DNA from: Albidovulum sp. bin36
GTDB lineage: Bacteria; Pseudomonadota; Alphaproteobacteria; Rhodobacterales; Rhodobacteraceae
NCBI GenBank assembly: GCA_002238565.1
Contig: MPMP01000051.1
Location: 1 to 35,377, forward strand
DNA: 35,377 nt
Direction of reading: 5' to 3'
Shown: positions 1 through 7,810 of the stretch, piece after piece
Layout of the letters: every line of letters begins with the position of its first letter
Position numbering within the stretch: the first letter of the stretch is position 1
The notes under the pieces: generated by a model
The model's database searches: none
Told to the model about the DNA's origin: nothing
What the model saw: the letters and a program-made list of their open reading frames with translations, nothing else
Made by a program: the position numbers and the translations under genes

Positions 1-288
1 GCTCCCAGGCGCCGTTTCGGCGAATCCGATCTCGAAAAAGTTCTCCGTACTAGGCTATCCAGGATTTCAGGCAACGAATCCGCGAGCGTCGCGGCAAAAA
101 ATCTGCTTACGCAGGATAGTAATCAGGAAAGGTTATCACCGCAACACATACGGTAGCGGCAAAGCTCGGTGCCGCAAACATAACGTTCCGTGCGATTGCT
201 GATGAATGGACGGACTTCGTTCTCTATTAAAATATCAAGATTATATAAGTTATTGTTTTTATCACGCAATGAAAGCATTATCTTTTCC

Positions 289-315
289 CAATAAAATGCC
301 CGCTAAACACGGGCA
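289..315 (-). terminator. Rho-independent terminator of the small minus-strand gene
   Basis: On the minus strand a 6-bp perfect stem (TGCCCG at 297-302 pairing with CGGGCA at 310-315, 7-nt loop) is followed at once by a U-rich tract (TTTTATTG, 296 down to 289). It lies 36 bp past the stop codon of the minus-strand gene at 352-555, the right place and direction to end that transcript. The stem is short but GC-rich. On the plus strand the hairpin is followed by AAAATATT, so it works in one direction only. Bases 1-288 to its left show no gene, RNA or repeat that I can support. Confidence 0.6.
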
Positions 316-351
316 AAATATTGTCTCCAGAAAAAGTGGCCGGGCTTCAAT

Positions 352-555
352 TCATTCTCTTGCCTCGAACCACTTTGCCGTTTCGTGAATTTTCCTTGTG
401 GTCTCTACCGTGATCCGATCATCCGATATATTGCCGTTGGCCGCGACATCTTGAATTCTCTGCTCATCTCGTTGTTCACGCGACATATTGATGCCTTGCG
501 CTTTGTTCCACAGCGATTTCAACTCGGGTTTCATAGGTCGGTCTTCGTGAGTCAT
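352..555 (-). CDS. Small conserved-looking hypothetical protein, 67 aa
   Basis: I do not recognise the family. The product is hydrophilic and highly charged, with no membrane segment, signal peptide or cysteine. Its central part (SREQRDEQRIQD, then GNISDDRITVETTRKI) would suit a short helical protein; a resemblance to small alphaproteobacterial proteins of the style 'QRxSxxxGNxxxxxxxITxE' is an impression only. Support for a real gene is contextual: an AGAAGG ribosome-binding site lies just before the ATG (spacing about 2-4 nt, rather short), the frame is open to a TGA, and a good intrinsic terminator follows 36 bp downstream. There is no adjacent partner gene, so a toxin-antitoxin role is not suggested. 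It could also be the remnant of a longer gene. Confidence 0.5.
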   Translation of the reverse strand: MTHEDRPMKPELKSLWNKAQGINMSREQRDEQRIQDVAANGNISDDRITVETTRKIHETAKWFEARE

Positions 556-661
556 TTCCTTCTAGCCTTCCTTGTCAAATCGGGGGGTCTTCATTTAAGA
601 ATCTGTTGCAAAACCGTTTGTAAACCCTAGGTACAAAATTCGTCCTGTTGTCACACGTTTG

Positions 662-871
662 GACGGCGAGGGGTGCAGTCCAAATTTGTTGCTTCCAGAA
701 GGCGTAACTCGCTTGGCGTTGCAGTCCAAGTGCCGGCCCCCGTTGCGAAGTTCCTAAAGCGGCACTTGAAAATCATTGCCGATTTCGTTCCTTCATCGTC
801 CAACATCCACTAGCACGCTTTTCAGGGAAACAAAAGAAATGCAACAAAGTTGGACTGCACCCGACGGCGAG
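662..871. repeat. 9-bp target-site duplication flanking the small transposable element
   Basis: The nonamer GACGGCGAG occurs at 662-670 directly before the left terminal repeat and again at 863-871 directly after the right one. The two copies are identical. A duplication of exactly this placement is the mark left when a transposase makes a 9-bp staggered cut. It indicates that the element moved here as a unit and that the insertion is young enough for the duplication to be intact. Confidence 0.85.
671..862. mobile_element. MITE-like non-autonomous transposable element, 192 bp
   Basis: The element is bounded by 22-bp terminal inverted repeats (671-692 and 841-862) that begin GGGTGCAGTCCAA and match at 21 of 22 positions. 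A perfect 9-bp direct repeat flanks it. It has no room for a transposase and no open frame of note, so it must have been moved in trans. Inside, a further GCAGTCCAA copy (721-729) repeats the terminal sequence, and a perfect 9-bp inverted repeat (CAAGTGCCG 727-735, CGGCACTTG 760-768) could fold into a hairpin. I cannot assign the parental insertion sequence; a 9-bp duplication fits several IS families (for example IS1, IS4 or IS256 types). No second copy was noticed in this window. Confidence 0.8.
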
Positions 872-1354
872 AGATTAGTAAGCGGCAGCACCGATGTCAA
901 GTCAGGTGAATAATTCTCGGCGGCCTTCCGGTTGACTTGATGGTTCAATTCTGGCATCGCTCCGCCTGAATGAAGTGGCGTTAGCCGCGAGATAGGGCAA
1001 AACTCCCTTTTGCTACGCGGATAGTCGATATCATTCGCATCACATGCAGCATCTTGCGGGACTAATCCAAAATTCCTACCATATCAGGGTGGCGCACTTC
1101 CGATAGCAACGGGTGCTTGACGAGCCGACTGCGGCTCCGGGAGTCGCCGAAACCCGCAAAGTCGAATAAACAAAAATATTCCCAAGGGAGCGCAATTTGG
1201 CCATTACGCCGATCGGCAATAGCCTAGACCAACTGTTCAATCTCTCCGATAGGATTTGCGTCTTGCGGCGAGGCGCGCAAATCTGCATCCGCAATTCCGG
1301 CGAAACCGGCACGAGCGAAATCGTGTCGATGATTGCCGGTTCAGTCTAAGTCAA
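872..1354. other. Gene-free stretch upstream of the SIS deaminase gene
   Basis: I see no supportable gene here. A short inverted repeat, TCAAGTCA (897-904) and TGACTTGA (933-940), lies near its left end. The octamer AAGTCAAA occurs at 1348-1355 and 1369-1376, each copy ending on the A of a possible start codon of the next gene. No ribosome-binding site, tRNA or clear terminator was recognised. Confidence 0.4.
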
Positions 1355-2383
1355 ATGCCGGACGAACCAAGTCAAATGGCGAAGGAAATCGCCGAAATTC
1401 CTTCTTCGGCCGAATTCCAGATCGAAAACGGGCTCAAGCTTTACATTGAAGAAGGAAAAAGAATTGCGGAGTTGAACCCGCCGTTTCTCGTGACTTGCGC
1501 GCGAGGAAGTTCCGATTACGCGGCCATGTTTCTGAAATACCTGGTCGAAATCGGATTGGGCTTGCCGGTCGTATCCATCGGTCCTTCGATAGCATCCATC
1601 TACGGAACGGACCTAAGGCTCAACGGCTCGGTTTCAATAGCGATTTCGCAGTCCGGCGAAAGCCCGGACCTAGTCAGTCTGCAAGAATCAGCTAGAAAAA
1701 GCGGCGCAAGGACAGTTGGAATCCTCAATGCGCCGGAGTCCCCTGTCGGACGTGTTTCGAAGAGCGTGCTTCCGATCTTCGCGGGACCGGAACACGCTGT
1801 CGCGGCCTCCAAATCCTTTGTCGGAAGCCTAATCGCGGTTTGCGGACTTTACGCGGGCATGTCTGGCGATCGCAGCATCGCTAGAGCATTGCGCGATTTA
1901 CCGTTTCGCCTCGCATATGCTCTCGAAAGCGAGTGGGCGGAAGCTGCGGGTCCTGTCGCGAATTCGCATTCCCTTTTCGCTATCGGTCGAGGGCATACCT
2001 TGCCGATCGCGGGCGAAGCGGCATTGAAGCTAAAGGAAATCTGCTTGATTCATGCCGAGGCGTTCAGCGCGGCGGAGGTTCGCCACGGACCTATCGCGCT
2101 GGCTCGGAAAGGCTTGACGGCATTGGCATTCGTTCCCGAAGGTCGGGCGAAGCAATCAGTGGTCAATGTCGCAAAGGAGTTTTCGTCGCTAGGCGCGGAA
2201 GCGATTTGCGTAGGAGACGGCGGAGATGCATCCATAGGAATCTGGCAGGGCTCGCCGCCTCATCCAGCCCTTGTCCCGATTTGCCAGATCGCCGCATTCT
2301 ATGGATTCGCCGAGCGGCTTTCGAGTCGCCTCGAGCGCGACAAGGTGCCCTCCGTGCTATCGAAGATCACCAGGACCGTTTGA
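1355..2383 (+). CDS. SIS-domain glucosamine-6-phosphate deaminase (NagB-II type)
   Basis: The 342-aa product has two sugar-isomerase (SIS) domains, like the isomerase half of GlmS but without the glutaminase domain. This is the architecture of NagB-II, which converts glucosamine-6-phosphate to fructose-6-phosphate and ammonia in the cytoplasm. The first SIS domain shows TCARGSSDYAA near residues 48-58 and AISQSGESPDLV, the sugar-phosphate loop. The second shows EAALKLKEICLIHAEA and AEVRHGP, which carry the conserved glutamate and histidine of the isomerase site. I chose ATG 1355; ATG 1376 is an alternative. Neither has a clear Shine-Dalgarno, and the longer frame back to TTG 1256 lacks family similarity. 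NagA, NagK and a regulator, often neighbours of NagB-II, are absent. A related AgaS or sugar-phosphate isomerase role cannot be excluded. Confidence 0.85.
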   Translation: MPDEPSQMAKEIAEIPSSAEFQIENGLKLYIEEGKRIAELNPPFLVTCARGSSDYAAMFLKYLVEIGLGLPVVSIGPSIASIYGTDLRLNGSVSIAISQSGESPDLVSLQESARKSGARTVGILNAPESPVGRVSKSVLPIFAGPEHAVAASKSFVGSLIAVCGLYAGMSGDRSIARALRDLPFRLAYALESEWAEAAGPVANSHSLFAIGRGHTLPIAGEAALKLKEICLIHAEAFSAAEVRHGPIALARKGLTALAFVPEGRAKQSVVNVAKEFSSLGAEAICVGDGGDASIGIWQGSPPHPALVPICQIAAFYGFAERLSSRLERDKVPSVLSKITRTV

Positions 2384-2467
2384 ATGGCGATGCGAAAAAA
2401 CCCGGCGAGTGGCGTTCGGGACGACAATCTCTAGATATCCCGCGGGTTGAAATCGATCCAGGAAACC

Positions 2468-3076
2468 TCAATCGACTACGCGCAATGTGAGGTTGACCCG
2501 TCCGCCGTTGCGAAGCAAGTCGGAAGATCCGAATTCAATCCTGTCGACCCCGTGGTAGGCGAGTCGGCTTTCGCCGCTCAGAATGACGATGTCGCCGGAG
2601 CGAAGCCAAACGGATTCCGTCTTGCCTCCTCTCTCGAGATTGCCGATTCGGAACAGCGCGGAATCTCCAAGCGAAATCGAAACTACCGGATATTCGAAAC
2701 TCGCCTCGTCGCTGTCGCGGTGCATGCCCATTTTCGAATTCCGCCGATAGTAGTTTATCAGGCAGCAGTCCGGCTGGCGCTCGCAGCGCGACAGCGCGTT
2801 CCATACGCGAATCACGGCGTCTGGAATCGGCGGCCATGCCGCGCCCGACGGGTGCTCCGCGACATAGCGGTATCCGCGCCGATCCGAAAACCAGCCGTAG
2901 CGGCCAGCCGACGTCATTTTTACCGACATCGGCTTGCCGTAGGGCGTTAAGGGCGAAAACAGCGGAGCGGATGCAACAACGCTCCGGAGATCGGCCACTA
3001 TCCGCCTCTGCTCGGCTTCCGGCAGGTATTCCGCCCAGATTTCGATACCGCGAACGATCTTGCTCGGCATTGGCAT
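2468..3076 (-). CDS. alkB: AlkB-type Fe(II)/2-oxoglutarate DNA demethylase
   Basis: This 202-aa protein has the full AlkB signature. The iron ligands are H119 and D121 (GMHRDSDE) and H175 (AYHGVDRI), and the 2-oxoglutarate-binding arginine lies in RVNLTLR (R193 and R199). NYYRRNSKMG precedes the facial triad, as in the family, and FRIGN is the usual strand after it. AlkB proteins repair 1-methyladenine and 3-methylcytosine in DNA or RNA by oxidative demethylation, releasing formaldehyde. The length matches E. coli AlkB (216 aa). The ATG at 3076 has a weak GGAA upstream, and ATG 3070 is also possible. It is divergent from dnaK and convergent with the SIS gene, so it is probably transcribed alone. 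No Ada-type regulator is nearby. Confidence 0.9.
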   Translation of the reverse strand: MPMPSKIVRGIEIWAEYLPEAEQRRIVADLRSVVASAPLFSPLTPYGKPMSVKMTSAGRYGWFSDRRGYRYVAEHPSGAAWPPIPDAVIRVWNALSRCERQPDCCLINYYRRNSKMGMHRDSDEASFEYPVVSISLGDSALFRIGNLERGGKTESVWLRSGDIVILSGESRLAYHGVDRIEFGSSDLLRNGGRVNLTLRVVD

Positions 3077-3127
3077 AGCGATTGTTTCCGGCTCCTTGCG
3101 GCCGCGTCGAATAATTTTACTGCCGTT

Positions 3128-3156
3128 CTTGCAGCAATGGCAATTCGTTCATAAAT
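3128..3156 (+). promoter_or_regulatory. Candidate heat-shock (RpoH-like) promoter of dnaKJ
   Basis: The pattern CTTGCAG (3128-3134), 15 bases, then CATAAAT (3150-3156) resembles the sigma-32 layout of a CTTGAAA-type -35 and a CAT-containing -10. The same spacing and -35 heptamer occur upstream of hrcA on the other strand. A leader of roughly 100 bases would precede the dnaK start. No CIRCE operator was seen here. The call rests on pattern resemblance only. Confidence 0.4.
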
Positions 3157-3260
3157 GAAAGTAGCAATACGCCTTTGAAACTAAACTGCCGAATGCACGC
3201 AGGCGAGGGATGCTTGGGTGGTTCCGGGCTGTTTTGTATCTTGGATGGGAAGGATTTGAA

Positions 3261-5171
3261 ATGGACAAGGTTATCGGAATCGATCTCGGCACGACCAATT
3301 CTTGCGTCGCCATTATGGATGGCGCCCAACCGAAGGTCGTTGAAAATTCGGAGGGCGCCCGGACGACGCCTTCGATAGTCGCGTTTACCGATAGCGAAAG
3401 GCTGATCGGCCAATCCGCCAAGCGCCAGGCCGTTACCAACCCCGAAAACACGGTATTTGCGGTCAAGCGCCTTATCGGCCGAAGGATTCACGACAAAGAA
3501 ATAGCCAGGGACAAGAAAAACTTGGCGTACTCGGTTGTCGACGGCGGCAACGGCGACGCATGGGTTGAAATCAAGGGCAAGAAGTATTCGCCTTCGCAGA
3601 TTTCAGCGCATGTCCTCCAAAAGATGAAGGAAACCGCGGAAAGCTACCTTGGCGAATCCGTTTCCCAGGCGGTGATTACCGTGCCTGCGTACTTTAACGA
3701 CGCGCAGCGTCAGGCGACCAAGGACGCGGGCAAGATCGCCGGCCTCCAGGTATTGCGAATAATCAATGAGCCGACTGCGGCCGCGCTGGCCTACGGTCTC
3801 GACAAGTCGGACACCCGAACGATAGCCGTCTACGACTTGGGAGGCGGAACCTTCGATATTACGATTCTCGAAATCGACGACGGCCTTTTCGAAGTCAAGG
3901 CGACCAACGGCGACACATTCCTCGGCGGAGAGGATTTCGACATGTGCATCGTTCGCCATCTAGCGGCCGAGTTCAAAAAGGAATACGGTGTCGATCTTAC
4001 TAAGGACAAGATGGCTCTCCAGCGACTTAAGGAAGCCTCGGAGAAAGCCAAAATCGAGCTTTCTTCGAGCCAGCAGACCGAAATCAACCAGCCATTTATT
4101 TCCATGGATCCAAACGGCGGCCAGCCGCTGCACCTAGTCGTCAAGATGACGCGGGCGAAATTGGAAAGCCTCGTCGGCGATCTCGTCAAGAAATCGCTGA
4201 AGCCGTGCGCCGCCGCGCTCAAGGACGCCGGCATTTCGAAGGCCGAAATCGACGAGATCGTTTTGGTCGGCGGCATGACGCGCATGCCCAAGGTCGTCGA
4301 GGAAGTAACCGCGTTTTTCGGAAAGGAGCCGCACAAGGGCGTCAACCCGGACGAGGTCGTGGCTCTCGGCGCGGCGATCCAGGCGGGCGTGCTGAGAGGC
4401 GACGTCAAGGACGTCGTTCTTCTGGACGTAACGCCGCTATCCCTGGGCATCGAGACTCTCGGCGGCGTGTTCACCAGGCTTATTGACCGCAACACGACCA
4501 TCCCGACAAAGAAATCGCAGGTCTTCTCAACGGCCGACGACAACCAGGGCGCCGTGACGATTCGCGTATTCCAGGGCGAACGGGAAATGGCAGAGCACAA
4601 CAAGCTGCTCGGCCAGTTCAATCTCGAGGAAATACCGCCCGCGCCGCGCGGAATTCCGCAGATCGAGGTGACTTTTGACATCGACGCCAACGGCATCGTT
4701 TCGGTTTCCGCGAAAGACAAGGGCACCGGCAAGGAGCAAAAAATCACGATTCAGGCTTCCGGCGGGCTGTCCGACGACGAAATTGAAAAAATGGTTGAAG
4801 ACGCCGAGGCCAACGCGGAAGCGGACAAGGCGCGCAAGGAACTCGTTGAGACAAGGAACCAGGGCGAAGCGCTGGTGCACCAGACCAGGAAGTCCCTGGA
4901 GGAGCACGGCGACAAAGTCGACCCGTCCACGGTTGAAGTCATCGAGCTGGCCACGAATGCGCTCGAGGAAACTCTGAAAGACGACAACGCCGACAAAATC
5001 AGGTCCGCTATCAAGAACTTGACGGATGCCGCGATGAAGCTCGGGCAAGCGATTTACGAGGCTCGTGCCAATGAAGCGGCGGAGCAGGAGCCCGAGGCTC
5101 CGGGCGATTCCGACAGAGACGAAGACATCGTCGAAGCCGAATACGAGGATATCAAGGACGACAAGAAATAG
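3261..5171 (+). CDS. dnaK: Molecular chaperone DnaK (Hsp70)
   Basis: The 636-aa product is a full-length Hsp70. The N-terminal ATPase domain opens with [19 protein letters not shown] and contains [15 protein letters not shown], the phosphate-2 loop [15 protein letters not shown] and the adenosine motif [12 protein letters not shown]. The interdomain linker [19 protein letters not shown] leads into the peptide-binding domain, and the helical lid ends in an acidic tail rich in E and D. DnaK binds exposed hydrophobic peptides in an ATP cycle driven by DnaJ and GrpE, both encoded in this window. ATG 3261 is chosen because GIDLGTTN follows directly and GAAGGA lies about 7 nt upstream; an upstream in-frame start at 3210 adds 17 residues that are foreign to the family. 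dnaJ follows after 70 bp. Confidence 0.98.
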   Translation: MDKVIGIDLGTTNSCVAIMDGAQPKVVENSEGARTTPSIVAFTDSERLIGQSAKRQAVTNPENTVFAVKRLIGRRIHDKEIARDKKNLAYSVVDGGNGDAWVEIKGKKYSPSQISAHVLQKMKETAESYLGESVSQAVITVPAYFNDAQRQATKDAGKIAGLQVLRIINEPTAAALAYGLDKSDTRTIAVYDLGGGTFDITILEIDDGLFEVKATNGDTFLGGEDFDMCIVRHLAAEFKKEYGVDLTKDKMALQRLKEASEKAKIELSSSQQTEINQPFISMDPNGGQPLHLVVKMTRAKLESLVGDLVKKSLKPCAAALKDAGISKAEIDEIVLVGGMTRMPKVVEEVTAFFGKEPHKGVNPDEVVALGAAIQAGVLRGDVKDVVLLDVTPLSLGIETLGGVFTRLIDRNTTIPTKKSQVFSTADDNQGAVTIRVFQGEREMAEHNKLLGQFNLEEIPPAPRGIPQIEVTFDIDANGIVSVSAKDKGTGKEQKITIQASGGLSDDEIEKMVEDAEANAEADKARKELVETRNQGEALVHQTRKSLEEHGDKVDPSTVEVIELATNALEETLKDDNADKIRSAIKNLTDAAMKLGQAIYEARANEAAEQEPEAPGDSDRDEDIVEAEYEDIKDDKK

Positions 5172-5189
5172 GCGCGCTCGATGCCGCTA

Positions 5190-5222
5190 GGCCCGCTTGC
5201 GCCAAGCTGAAGCAAACGGGCC
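5190..5222 (+). other. Intercistronic hairpin between dnaK and dnaJ
   Basis: GGCCCGCTTGC (5190-5200) pairs with GCAAACGGGCC (5212-5222), giving 11 base pairs with one mismatch around an 11-nt loop. No U tract follows, so it is not a plain terminator. Partial transcription attenuation or an RNA processing or stability element that sets the DnaK:DnaJ ratio is a reasonable inference. The dnaJ ribosome-binding site (GGAG) lies a few bases downstream and is left free. Confidence 0.5.
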
Positions 5223-5241
5223 GCCGAGCGGAGTTTAATTG

Positions 5242-6375
5242 ATGGAAAAACGCGACTTTTACGATGTACTGGGCGTTTCCAGGGGAGGGTCGGCCGACGA
5301 AATAAAACGCGCCTACCGCCAAAAGGCCAAAGCCCTTCATCCCGATCGAAACAGCGGCGACCCTGATTCCGAGGCTAAATTCAAGGAAGTCAACGAAGCC
5401 TACGAAATTCTTAGCGACGCTGAAAAAAAGGCCGCGTACGACCGGTTCGGCCATGCCGCGTTCAGCGGCGGCACGGGCGGCGCCGGTGGCGGCTTCCATG
5501 CCGGACCCGACGTAGCATCCGCGTTTTCGGAGGTGTTCGACGATCTTTTCGGCGATTTCATGTCCGTCGGCCGAGGCCGAAAGCGCTCGACGCGCGGTTC
5601 CGACCTTCGGTACAATCTTCAGATCGACTTGGAAGAGGCCTTTCACGGCACGAAAAAGAAACTTACCGTTCAGACATCCGCCTCGTGCAATGCGTGCCGC
5701 GGCACGGGAGCGGAAGGCGGCGCGGATCCAACGACCTGCCCGACTTGCGCCGGAGGCGGAAAAGTGCGCGCGCGCCAAGGCTTCTTTACCATAGAGCAAA
5801 CCTGCCCGACTTGCGGCGGCCAGGGAAGAATCATCAAGCAGCCTTGCCGAAGCTGCGCCGGCGCGGGCCGCGTCAAGAAAGACCAGACGATCGAAGTCAA
5901 AGTTCCGCCGGGCGTGGATAATGGAACGCGCATCCGGTTGGCGGGCCGGGGCGAAGCCGGGATTCGCGGCGGCACGTCGGGCGATCTTTACGTCTTCGTG
6001 CAAATCAACTCCCATTCGATTTTCGAAAGAGAAGGGAGCAATCTTTTCTGCAGCCTCCCGGTTTCCATTGCGACCGCGGCGCTTGGCGGCGAGCACGACG
6101 TGCCGACGATCGACGGCGGCAAAAGCAGAGTTCGCATCCCCGCGGGAAGCCAGACCGGCAAGCAGCTGCGACTCAGAGGAAAGGGAATGCCTTCGCTGCA
6201 GGGGAGCGGCAACGGCGACATGATGCTCGAAATCAAAGTGGAAACTCCGGTCAACCTGACAAGCCGCCAAAAGGATCTCTTGCGCGAATTCGAGAAGCTC
6301 AGCCAGGAGAACAATCCCAATTCCAGCGACTTCTTCGGACGGGTCAAAGGATTCTGGGACGACATGAAGAGCTAG
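5242..6375 (+). CDS. dnaJ: Co-chaperone DnaJ (Hsp40)
   Basis: The 377-aa protein is a class I DnaJ. The J domain (residues 1-70) carries the HPD tripeptide at 33-35, needed to stimulate DnaK ATPase. A Gly/Phe-rich stretch follows (about 75-115). The zinc-binding region has four CxxCxGxG repeats, with cysteine pairs at 149/152, 166/169, 188/191 and 202/205. The two beta-barrel substrate domains and the dimerisation tail complete the usual length. ATG 5242 is preceded by GGAG at good spacing; an in-frame TTG lies immediately before it. dnaJ is probably co-transcribed with dnaK, with the hairpin at 5190-5222 between them. Nothing in the sequence is irregular. Confidence 0.97.
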   Translation: MEKRDFYDVLGVSRGGSADEIKRAYRQKAKALHPDRNSGDPDSEAKFKEVNEAYEILSDAEKKAAYDRFGHAAFSGGTGGAGGGFHAGPDVASAFSEVFDDLFGDFMSVGRGRKRSTRGSDLRYNLQIDLEEAFHGTKKKLTVQTSASCNACRGTGAEGGADPTTCPTCAGGGKVRARQGFFTIEQTCPTCGGQGRIIKQPCRSCAGAGRVKKDQTIEVKVPPGVDNGTRIRLAGRGEAGIRGGTSGDLYVFVQINSHSIFEREGSNLFCSLPVSIATAALGGEHDVPTIDGGKSRVRIPAGSQTGKQLRLRGKGMPSLQGSGNGDMMLEIKVETPVNLTSRQKDLLREFEKLSQENNPNSSDFFGRVKGFWDDMKS

Positions 6376-6507
6376 GAAGTTTCGTTCGCGATCAAGAACG
6401 GCTCGGCCGCCTGCTTCATAGCGTCGAATTACTTCGGGCGGGGGTTGCAATTCGCACGCAAGGCCCATATTAGAACAAATATTGAACATCGGGATCGTCC
6501 GAGAAAA

Positions 6508-6527
6508 CGCTTGGCTTAGTCCAAGCG
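6508..6527. other. Hairpin between dnaJ and the YhaO-like gene
   Basis: CGCTTGG (6508-6514) and CCAAGCG (6521-6527) form a perfect 7-bp stem with a 6-nt loop. On the plus strand it is followed by CGATTTGCG, a poor U tract; on the minus strand by TTTTCTC, which is better. It may help end the dnaKJ transcript before the nuclease operon begins, but it is not a canonical terminator in that direction. Confidence 0.4.
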
Positions 6528-6559
6528 CGATTTGCGACTAATTTAAAAAAAGGCTCTGC

Positions 6560-7810
6560 ATGACATTCAGATTCATCCACACGGCGGATGTCCACTTGGA
6601 TTCCCCGCTTCGCTCACTAGCTCTGAAAAACGAGGAATTGGCGGATCTGATACGAAATTGCTCGCGCGACGCGTTTGAAAACATCGTTGAGCAGAGCATC
6701 GAGCTGAAAGTCGACGCCCTGATAGTCGCCGGCGATTTGTTCGACGGCGAAGTAAGGAGCATGAAGACCGCCGCGTTCGTGAGCAATCAAATGCGGCGCC
6801 TGAATTCGGCGGGCATCCAGGTATTCATGGTCAAGGGAAACCACGATGCCGAGTCCAAAATTGCGACTCAAATACCCATGCCCGACAATGTTCATATTTT
6901 TTCCGGTCGCTCGGTTACTCGCCGGGTCGAGGAAGCAGGCATTGCAATTCACGGCGTCAGCTTTCCCGGGCGGCATATTGCCGAATCCCTCCTTCCCAGA
7001 TTTCCAAGGCCGGTCGACGATTTTTTCAACATAGGGGTCCTGCACACGAGCTTGGGCGGCTCGGCGGGGCATGACGCCTACGCGCCATGCTCGGAAAATG
7101 ACCTGGCCGCCTTAGGATACGATTATTGGGCGCTCGGCCATATTCACAAGCGCAGCGTCGCGAATGAACACCCCTACATCGTCATGCCGGGAATTCCGCA
7201 GGGACGGGACATCGGCGAATCCGGCCCTAAATCGGCAACTCTTGTCGAAGTATCGAACGGCAAAGCGACGATTGGAGAAATTGCCGCCGCGAAAGCGGAA
7301 TTCGTCCTTGTTCCGGTAAATGTCGCTGCAATCTCAGATTGGGAGCAATTGCTGAGCATTCTTCTCGAAAAGCTTTCCGAAGCGGGGCGGAATGCGGTCG
7401 CGCCGACCGTCGTCGCGCGCATTGCGCTGGAAGGCGCGTCTCCGCTTCATTGGCGAATTCGAACCGGCAGGGACATCCTTCATGAGCAATTGGAGGAAGA
7501 AGTTTCCTCGATGGATGGAATTTGGATCGAAAAGATCGAAACCAGAACAATGCCGTCGAATCCGGAAAGCGATGCGGCTGATCCGATCGACGAGCTCCTA
7601 AATCACTTGCGCTCTCTTTCATCCGATCCATCCTTCCGCAAGCAGGCTCGCGATGAATGGGATTCTCTTCTGAAGCAGCTGCCCCGGAATATCCGCGCCG
7701 ATTGGGGCGCGATGCCGCCCGATGAAGTGGACGATCTGCTGCATTGCCTTACCGTTGACGGCGGCGAAGACATCGCGGCATCGCTTAAGCTCGAAAGGAC
7801 CGGGCAATGA
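6560..7810 (+). CDS. YhaO-like metallophosphoesterase (SbcD/Mre11 family) DNA nuclease
   Basis: The 416-aa protein has a calcineurin-like phosphoesterase domain of the Mre11/SbcD type in its first 230 residues. Two-metal motifs are present in order: D10 and H12 (HTADVHLDSP), D59 (AGDLFDGE), N94-H95-D96 (KGNHDAES), a histidine in GVLHTSLGG, and the final GHIH in ALGHIHKRS. The C-terminal 180 residues are family-specific. Such nucleases act with a Rad50/SbcC-like ATPase in DNA end processing. The next gene encodes that partner and overlaps by 4 bp (ATGA), indicating translational coupling. HLDSPLRSL near the N-terminus and the partner's character favour the YhaO branch over SbcD proper. AAAGG lies about 7 nt before the ATG. 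The in vivo substrate is unknown. Confidence 0.88.
   Translation: MTFRFIHTADVHLDSPLRSLALKNEELADLIRNCSRDAFENIVEQSIELKVDALIVAGDLFDGEVRSMKTAAFVSNQMRRLNSAGIQVFMVKGNHDAESKIATQIPMPDNVHIFSGRSVTRRVEEAGIAIHGVSFPGRHIAESLLPRFPRPVDDFFNIGVLHTSLGGSAGHDAYAPCSENDLAALGYDYWALGHIHKRSVANEHPYIVMPGIPQGRDIGESGPKSATLVEVSNGKATIGEIAAAKAEFVLVPVNVAAISDWEQLLSILLEKLSEAGRNAVAPTVVARIALEGASPLHWRIRTGRDILHEQLEEEVSSMDGIWIEKIETRTMPSNPESDAADPIDELLNHLRSLSSDPSFRKQARDEWDSLLKQLPRNIRADWGAMPPDEVDDLLHCLTVDGGEDIAASLKLERTGQ

Noticed and set aside
3077-3260. Possible CIRCE operator before dnaK, expected because hrcA is present
   Set aside because: No TTAGCACTC-N9-GAGTGCTAA-like inverted repeat is present here or before hrcA.
3830-4747. 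Long minus-strand open frame (305 codons) opposite dnaK
   Set aside because: It lies wholly within dnaK, has a serine-rich composition typical of reading high-GC coding DNA backwards, and shows no family features.
5152-6489. Minus-strand open frame of 445 codons opposite dnaJ
   Set aside because: It mirrors dnaJ, is rich in A and R, and has no recognisable domain. The length reflects codon bias of the real gene.
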